Part shown: piece by piece, positions 58,917 to 64,000 of the stretch
Numbering within the stretch: position 1 is the stretch's first letter
How the letters are laid out: every line of letters begins with the position of its first letter
NCBI RefSeq assembly: GCF_000234095.1
Contig: NZ_JH376797.1
Span: 412,595-476,594, forward strand
From: Centipeda infelix ATCC 43532
GTDB lineage: Bacteria; Bacillota; Negativicutes; Selenomonadales; Selenomonadaceae
Length of the DNA: 64,000 nt
Direction: 5' to 3'
Translations under genes and position numbers: made by a program
Notes under the pieces: generated by a model
Databases searched by the model: none
Told to the model about the DNA's origin: nothing
The model's input: only the letters and a program-made list of their open reading frames with translations

Positions 58917-60479
58917 ATGGGAAAGAAAAAACGATGGCTGACAGCACTGCTGACAGGCTGCATGGCAGCTGCACTGCTGACGGGATGCGGCGGCGGTCAG
59001 TCGGCAGGGGACAAGACGACGCTGAAGGTCGGTGTGACGAACTTTGCAGACTCGCTCGAACCGACGGAAAATGCCTTCGGATGGGTCGTCATGCGCTACG
59101 GCATGGGCGAGACACTAACTCAGTTTGATGAGAAAATGAATATCCAGCCGTGGCTTGCTGAGAGCTGGGAAATCAGCGATGACAAGCTGACGTGGACATT
59201 TAAGATTCGCGATGTCAAATTCTCGAACGGGCGCCCACTTACGGCAGAGGCGGTCAAAGCATCACTTGAGCGTGCGTTTGCAAAGAATACACGCGCAGCA
59301 ACATTCTTCACGTATACAAATATGACTGCAGACGGGCAGATACTCAAGATTACAACGGATAAACCTGCACCGAGCATGCTCGGCTACCTTGCAGATCCGC
59401 TTTTTCTCATTGTCGACGTTGAGAGTGAGAAGGAGCGCAACTTCGCAACGCAGGGTCCCATCTGCACGGGGCCCTATGTATGCGAGTCCTTCGTGAAGGA
59501 AAAGGCCGTCATGAAGAAGAACCCGAACTATTGGGGTGGCGAAGTGCCTTATGAGACGGTCGAGATCCCGTCGATCGACGATCCGAACACGCGCGCAATG
59601 GCACTCCAGTCGGGAGAAGTCGATATGGCGGTCAACATCGCTGCAGGTGATCTTGGCCTCTTTAATGATACGTCGAAGTTCCATGTAGATCGTATCGCAT
59701 CGCTGCGTACGGTTCTCGCACGCATTAATCAGAAGGGGATTCTCGGCGATCCGAAGGTACGCGCTGCATTTATCTCAATGACAGATCGCAAGGCATACAA
59801 TGAGGTAATCCTGAAGGGAACGTTCATCCCGGGCAAGGCTCCGGTTCCGCCCTCTCTCGACTATGGCTTCGATCAGCTCACCGACCCGAATGCATACAAT
59901 GTCGACCGTGCAAAGCAGCTTCTCGACGAGGCAGGCTGGAAGGATACGGATGGCGATGGCATCCGTGATAAGGACGGCAAACCGCTGTCTGTGGACTTTA
60001 TCATCTACAACAGCCGTGCAGAGCTGCCGATCTATGCAGAGGCAGTACAGGCAGATGCCAAGAAGGTCGGTATCGACGTAAAGGTAAAGTCTGTCGATTA
60101 CAATTTGCTCGACAAAATTGGGATCAATGGCGAGTACGATCTTCTGATTTCCAACATCACCACAGCGAATACAGGCGATCCTGAGATCTATCTCAATTGG
60201 TACTGGCGCACAAACGTGAACGGCAACAACCCGCAGAACGGCTCAGGATACAGCAACCCAGAATATGATGCACTTTGCGCACAGCTTGCTGTTGAGTTTG
60301 ACCGTGCAAAGCGCCGTCAACTGATGATCGATATGCAACAGATTCTGCTGAATGATGGAGCTGCATTGTTCCTCGGCTACCCAGAGACAAACATCGTCAG
60401 TTCGACAAAGATCACGGGTGCGATTATGCATCCGGCGGATTACTACTGGATCACGAGCAAGATCAAACCTGCAAAGTAA
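58917..60479 (+). CDS. NikA/OppA-type solute-binding lipoprotein
   Basis: The 520-residue product has a lipoprotein signal peptide with lipobox LLTGC (Cys24) and an SBP_bac_5 fold: LAESWEISDDKLTWTFKIRD, FSNGRPLTAEAV, then DPNTRAMALQSGEVDMAVN, a segment close to the same region of NikA. A D-x-DGDGIRDKDGKP stretch (near residue 345) may bind calcium. Members of this family bind peptides, nickel chelates or metallophores. Control by a cobalamin riboswitch points to cobalt, a cobalt chelate or a corrin precursor; this is inference. Confidence 0.9.
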   Translation: MGKKKRWLTALLTGCMAAALLTGCGGGQSAGDKTTLKVGVTNFADSLEPTENAFGWVVMRYGMGETLTQFDEKMNIQPWLAESWEISDDKLTWTFKIRDVKFSNGRPLTAEAVKASLERAFAKNTRAATFFTYTNMTADGQILKITTDKPAPSMLGYLADPLFLIVDVESEKERNFATQGPICTGPYVCESFVKEKAVMKKNPNYWGGEVPYETVEIPSIDDPNTRAMALQSGEVDMAVNIAAGDLGLFNDTSKFHVDRIASLRTVLARINQKGILGDPKVRAAFISMTDRKAYNEVILKGTFIPGKAPVPPSLDYGFDQLTDPNAYNVDRAKQLLDEAGWKDTDGDGIRDKDGKPLSVDFIIYNSRAELPIYAEAVQADAKKVGIDVKVKSVDYNLLDKIGINGEYDLLISNITTANTGDPEIYLNWYWRTNVNGNNPQNGSGYSNPEYDALCAQLAVEFDRAKRRQLMIDMQQILLNDGAALFLGYPETNIVSSTKITGAIMHPADYYWITSKIKPAK

Positions 60480-60497
60480 TAAGGAGGAGAAGCCCGA

Positions 60498-61295
60498 ATG
60501 TTGATTGAGGTGCGAGGACTAAAAATCGCATACGAAGGCACGGAAATGGTGCACGGTGTGGACTTCACCCTCAAGGACGGGGAAGTGCTGACCATTGTCG
60601 GCGAAAGCGGCAGCGGAAAGACCACCGTCATTCGGGCGATGCTCGGCTGTCTGCCGCATGTCGGCAGAGTAACGGCGGGCGAGATCCTCTATGACGGGAA
60701 GGATATGACAAAGTGCAGCGCGGAGGAGTGGCGTCACGTAAGCGGAAAGACTGCTGCGATGATCTTCCAGGACAGTGGCAGCATGATGGATCCGATTCGT
60801 ACCATCGGCGAGCAGTTTGTGGAGTATATTCAGACTCATGAGTCCATTGGTGCGAAGGAGGCAGCTGCACAGGCACAGGATATGCTTGCACGTATGCATC
60901 TGTCCAATCCCGCGAATGTAATGAAGAGCTTTCCGTTTGAACTTTCAGGCGGCATGCGTCAGCGTGTTGGTGTTGCAATGGCGATGTTCTTCAAGCCGGC
61001 ACTCCTGCTGGCTGACGAACCAACGTCTGCGTTGGACGTGACCACACAGGCACAGGTCGTCAATGAGATGATGGATATCTGCCAGAAGGATGGCACATCC
61101 ATTGTCCTTGTGACGCACAACCTCGGTGTCGCGGCCTATATGTCGGATCAGATCATGGTCATGCAGAACGGCAATGTCATCGAGCATGGCACTGCCGAAG
61201 AAATTATTGAACACGCGCAGAAGGACTACACCAAGGAACTCCTGCGTGCCGTACCACAGATTGGAGGAAAGCGTTATGACGCAGTCGGAGCGTGA
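60498..61295 (+). CDS. Nik/Opp-type ABC importer ATPase 1 (NikD-like)
   Basis: The 265-residue product has Walker A GESGSGKTTV near residue 37, ABC signature LSGGMRQRVGVAMA near 150, Walker B LLADEPTSALD near 170 and switch His in VTHNLG near 203. It is shorter than DppD-type ATPases, lacking the C-terminal oligopeptide/Fe-S extension, which is the NikD rather than OppD form. Confidence 0.92.
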   Translation: MLIEVRGLKIAYEGTEMVHGVDFTLKDGEVLTIVGESGSGKTTVIRAMLGCLPHVGRVTAGEILYDGKDMTKCSAEEWRHVSGKTAAMIFQDSGSMMDPIRTIGEQFVEYIQTHESIGAKEAAAQAQDMLARMHLSNPANVMKSFPFELSGGMRQRVGVAMAMFFKPALLLADEPTSALDVTTQAQVVNEMMDICQKDGTSIVLVTHNLGVAAYMSDQIMVMQNGNVIEHGTAEEIIEHAQKDYTKELLRAVPQIGGKRYDAVGA

Positions 61296-62106
61296 GATCA
61301 TCCTGCGCATCGAGCATATCACCAAACGCTTCCCCCTTGAGGGCGGCAAAGTTCTTACGGCATGTGACGATGTGACATTTCCCGTATATCGTGGAGAAAT
61401 CCTCGGTATTGTCGGTGAAAGCGGCTGTGGAAAAAGTACGCTTGTGCGCACGCTGATGCAGCTTCATGCACCATCCGAAGGACAAATCTTCTTCAGAGAC
61501 AAGGAAATTACGGGGCTGAAGGGCGAGGATGCCCGCAATATGCGGCGCAATATCCAGATGGTCTTTCAGGATCCTACAACCTCCTTCAATCCGAAGATGA
61601 AGATCAAGGACATCATCTGTGAACCGTTGCGGAACTTTGGACTCCTCAAAGGGAGCGCACATGACAAGGCAGCCGAGCTGCTGCGTCTTGTCGATCTACC
61701 CGAGGACTTTGCCGAACGCTATCCCGCAAATATGAGCGGGGGACAGCGCCAGCGCGTAGGAATTGCGCGCGCACTGGCATTGGAGCCGGAGATTCTGGTC
61801 TGTGACGAGGCAACAAGTGCGCTTGATGTTTCTGTGCAGGAGACGATTGTTGAACTGCTTGTCCGTATTCAACGGGAACGAAATCTAACAATCCTGTTCA
61901 TCTGTCATGACCTTGCACTTGTGTCACGTTTATGCACGCGCGTTGTCGTCATGTACTTTGGAAAGGTTGTGGAGCAGCTGGATGGACAGGATCTTGCTCA
62001 TGCAAAGCATCCCTACACCCAAAAGCTCCTCTCGTCCGTATTTACACTCCTGCCGAAAGGGAAAGCTCCGCGCATCGTCGTTCCGAATGTGGAGATTTCT
62101 GCATAG
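61276..62106 (+). CDS. Nik/Opp-type ABC importer ATPase 2 (NikE-like)
   Basis: The ATG at 61276 has GGAGGAAAGCGTT upstream and overlaps the previous gene by 20 bases; the longer open frame from 61126 is an overlap artefact. The 276-residue product has GESGCGKSTLVRTLMQ, LSGGQ-type signature MSGGQRQRVGIARAL, Walker B ILVCDEATSALDVS and HDLALVSRLC. It completes a five-gene importer of two permeases, binding protein and two ATPases. Confidence 0.92.
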   Translation: MTQSEREIILRIEHITKRFPLEGGKVLTACDDVTFPVYRGEILGIVGESGCGKSTLVRTLMQLHAPSEGQIFFRDKEITGLKGEDARNMRRNIQMVFQDPTTSFNPKMKIKDIICEPLRNFGLLKGSAHDKAAELLRLVDLPEDFAERYPANMSGGQRQRVGIARALALEPEILVCDEATSALDVSVQETIVELLVRIQRERNLTILFICHDLALVSRLCTRVVVMYFGKVVEQLDGQDLAHAKHPYTQKLLSSVFTLLPKGKAPRIVVPNVEISA

Positions 62107-62156
62107 ATGTCATTTCATATGAAGTGGATAAATTTAGCGCTTCTCATACTTACCCT

Positions 62157-62190
62157 AAAAGAGCAGTGATCTTTCACTGCTCTTTTATAA
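62157..62190 (+). terminator. Terminator of the importer operon
   Basis: Perfect 13-bp stem AAAAGAGCAGTGA (62157-62169) / TCACTGCTCTTTT (62174-62186) with TCTT loop. Confidence 0.92.
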
Positions 62191-62343
62191 TTCCATATAA
62201 TAAACCTTGTATAAACATTGAATTGCGAGAAGGAAGCTTTTCAAATTTTATCTTGCTGTCAATCTGAAATAATGATATTATTGTGTTGTGAGTTTTGGTG
62301 CATCCCTCCGACTTTACATCTTCTTAGGGAGGAATCTGGATTT

Positions 62344-62970
62344 ATGTTTAATTTCAAGCAGAAAGATGACGAATTCTTCGACTTGTTCCTGGAAAGCGCA
62401 AAGTTTTTTCAAAAAGGAGCATTTGTCTTAGATGAAGTCATGAAGGATTATACCTCCGCAACTGCAAAGGTAGAGGAAATCAACCGTATTGAACATGAAG
62501 CAGATGCCATCAATGACCGTATCATTGATAAGCTAAATCTCACCTTCATCACACCGATTGACCGTGAAGATATCTATGCTCTAGCAAACAATCTGGACGA
62601 TGGTGTCGATCTCTTGCAGGGGATACTGCAGCGATATGAAATGTACCGCATGGGAAAACCAATGCCAGGCGCAGTCAATCTGACAAAGCTTCTGATCTCA
62701 GCGACTGAGGAAATTGTACGTGCAGTCTCCTTGCTTGGAAACATACGCAAAAATCAGGTACAGATCCTAGATGCCTCACACAAGATTGAACGATATGAGA
62801 GCGAAGGAGATCTCATCTATCGGAGTGAAGTTGCCTATCTGTTCGATAATGAAAAAGATCCCATTGAGCTCATCCGATGGAAGGATGTGTTAGAACAGTT
62901 GGAGGATACGCTGGATCATTGTGAACTCATTGCGGATATGCTGCGGGGAGTGGTAATGAAATATGCCTGA
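62344..62970 (+). CDS. DUF47/PhoU-like accessory of the phosphate transporter
   Basis: The ATG at 62344 (MFNFKQKDDEFFDLFLE) is the family start, with GGGAGG 11 bases upstream. The 208-residue all-helical product has the PhoU-like metal-binding pattern in NRIEHEADAINDRIIDKLN near residue 50 and YALANNLDDGVDLLQ near 80. DUF47 proteins are usually encoded just before Pit transporters and are thought to control them. The gene overlaps pit by 8 bases. Confidence 0.93.
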   Translation: MFNFKQKDDEFFDLFLESAKFFQKGAFVLDEVMKDYTSATAKVEEINRIEHEADAINDRIIDKLNLTFITPIDREDIYALANNLDDGVDLLQGILQRYEMYRMGKPMPGAVNLTKLLISATEEIVRAVSLLGNIRKNQVQILDASHKIERYESEGDLIYRSEVAYLFDNEKDPIELIRWKDVLEQLEDTLDHCELIADMLRGVVMKYA

Positions 62971-63961
62971 CTTCCAGCTTTTAATCTTCCTGGTCATACT
63001 TTTGGCACTTGTATTTGATTTCATTAATGGGTTTCATGATACAGCAAATGCAATTGCAACCTCTGTTTCAACAAGAGCCATTCATCCACAGCATGCAATT
63101 ATCATGGCGGCCGTACTCAACTTTTTGGGAGCTATGTATAGCACGGGGGTTGCAAAAACCATTGGATCGGATATTGTCAAATCGGCATCCCATGTAGATG
63201 AACATATACTGATTGCGGCACTCTTCGGTTCCATTGTATGGAACATCATTACGTGGCGGATCGGATTGCCGTCCAGCAGTTCCCATGCACTCATCGGAGG
63301 GCTGGTCGGTGCAGTACTCATGTCAACCGCAGGAATAGATGGGCTTAATTTCTACGGTATCGGTAAGATTATTCTCTCTCTGATTCTGTCGCCACTCGTT
63401 GGCATGGTATTGGGATGCATCATCATGCTTCTCTTGTTCCGTTTCTTTGGCCGCTTCCGTCCTACTGCGATCAATGGGAAATTCAAGAAAATGCAGATTT
63501 TAACCGCAGCTACGATGGCATTTTCTCACGGATCAAACGATGCCCAAAAATCCATGGGTATTATGACACTGGCACTCCTTGCGGGTGGATATATCGATGT
63601 GTTTGAGGTTCCAACCTATGTCAAGGTACTTGCAGCAACCGCCATGGCGTGCGGAACGGCTGTCGGTGGTTGGCGTATCATCAAGACGATTGGGGGAAAG
63701 ATATTCAAGCTTCAGCCGATTTCCGGATTTGCGGCAGATCTGAATTCCTCCATTATCATATTCGGTGCAACGCTCTTACATCTCCCCGTAAGCACGACAC
63801 ATGTCGTTTCCGGCTCTATCATGGGCGTAGGGGCGGCAAAACGCATCAACGCAGTTCGTTGGGGCGTTGCTCAACAGATGGTTGTAGCATGGGTGATGAC
63901 AATTCCGTGCACAGCGATCATGGGCGCTCTTACATATCAATTTGTAACATTATTTATTTAA
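62963..63961 (+). CDS. pit: Low-affinity inorganic phosphate transporter, Pit family
   Basis: The 332-residue product has about ten membrane helices and both PiT signature repeats, GFHDTANAIATSVSTRAI near residue 22 and FSHGSNDAQKSMGI near 189. It moves phosphate, probably as a metal-phosphate complex, with protons or sodium. It forms a two-gene unit with the DUF47 gene. Confidence 0.96.
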   Translation: MPDFQLLIFLVILLALVFDFINGFHDTANAIATSVSTRAIHPQHAIIMAAVLNFLGAMYSTGVAKTIGSDIVKSASHVDEHILIAALFGSIVWNIITWRIGLPSSSSHALIGGLVGAVLMSTAGIDGLNFYGIGKIILSLILSPLVGMVLGCIIMLLLFRFFGRFRPTAINGKFKKMQILTAATMAFSHGSNDAQKSMGIMTLALLAGGYIDVFEVPTYVKVLAATAMACGTAVGGWRIIKTIGGKIFKLQPISGFAADLNSSIIIFGATLLHLPVSTTHVVSGSIMGVGAAKRINAVRWGVAQQMVVAWVMTIPCTAIMGALTYQFVTLFI

Positions 63962-63979
63962 GGAAAAGTATATAAAAAT

Positions 63980-64000
63980 CCTGCTCGCTTGGAGAGCAGG
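63980..64000 (+). terminator. Terminator after pit (cut by the window end)
   Basis: CCTGCTC (63980-63986) pairs with GAGCAGG (63994-64000); the expected T run lies beyond the window. Confidence 0.65.

Noticed and set aside
1..64000. CRISPR arrays, tRNA or rRNA genes, complete insertion sequences with transposase
   Set aside because: No regularly spaced repeats, no cloverleaf with a CCA-type end and no transposase gene were found; TnpV-like is an accessory protein, not a transposase.

Overview
The window joins two unlike pieces of DNA. Bases 1 to about 37,650 belong to an integrated conjugative element: type IV secretion parts, a MOB relaxase, partition genes, a topoisomerase III, an SSB and many element-specific unknowns. 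From about 37,700 to 64,000 the DNA is ordinary chromosome with visibly more GC-rich third codon positions. The chromosomal gene order (rplU-prp-rpmA-obgE-yhbY-proB-proA-nadD-yqeK-LCP-rsfS, then a purECFMNHD operon), the N-terminally extended L27 next to its protease Prp, and the free-standing IMP cyclohydrolase suggest a didermic Firmicute of the Negativicutes, probably a Selenomonas-like genus. That placement is inference from gene content and codon use, not a database match.

Element, left to right. VirB4 ATPase (5' end outside the window), a small membrane coiled-coil protein and a 569-aa protein with a repeated helical motif. A G-rich palindromic spacer and two tandem promoters lead to a 2406-aa polyvalent protein (ArdC-like, N6-adenine methylase, SNF2 helicase) that carries a TnpV-like gene in another frame. 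Next come a DUF3990-type (ADP-ribosyltransferase-fold) gene with its partner, then the mating-pore block: lytic transglycosylase, membrane protein, VirB5/TrbJ-like, VirB6/TrbL-like, an unusual M23-VirB6-transglycosylase fusion, and a second VirB5-like protein. A divergent HicB-like repressor gene sits inside this block. A 636-aa unknown, an acidic microprotein and two unknown proteins follow, then ParM/ParR, a HipA-like kinase with a small partner, a serine recombinase with a secreted protein, the relaxase with a palindrome-rich oriT candidate and a TraD/MobC-like protein, a pentapeptide-repeat protein, topB, a 30-aa zinc-ribbon peptide and ssb. The coupling protein, the integrase and the other end of the element are not in the window.

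Element regulation is partly readable. Six transcription units share an ATAGGA-like block placed 27 to 28 bases upstream of a -10 hexamer. Two promoters carry a GCAACT-N6-AGTTGC palindrome over the -35, one of them in front of the HicB-like gene itself. Together they look like an element-wide regulon.

Chromosome. A HAD phosphatase, the L21-leader/rplU-prp-rpmA operon, obgE and a proline/NAD/cell-envelope cluster are followed by cheV, the pur operon (ending in a foldback MITE-like repeat that supplies the purD stop codon) and a MATE transporter. A cobalamin riboswitch with terminator then precedes a five-gene Nik/Opp-type ABC importer, and a DUF47-Pit phosphate module closes the window.
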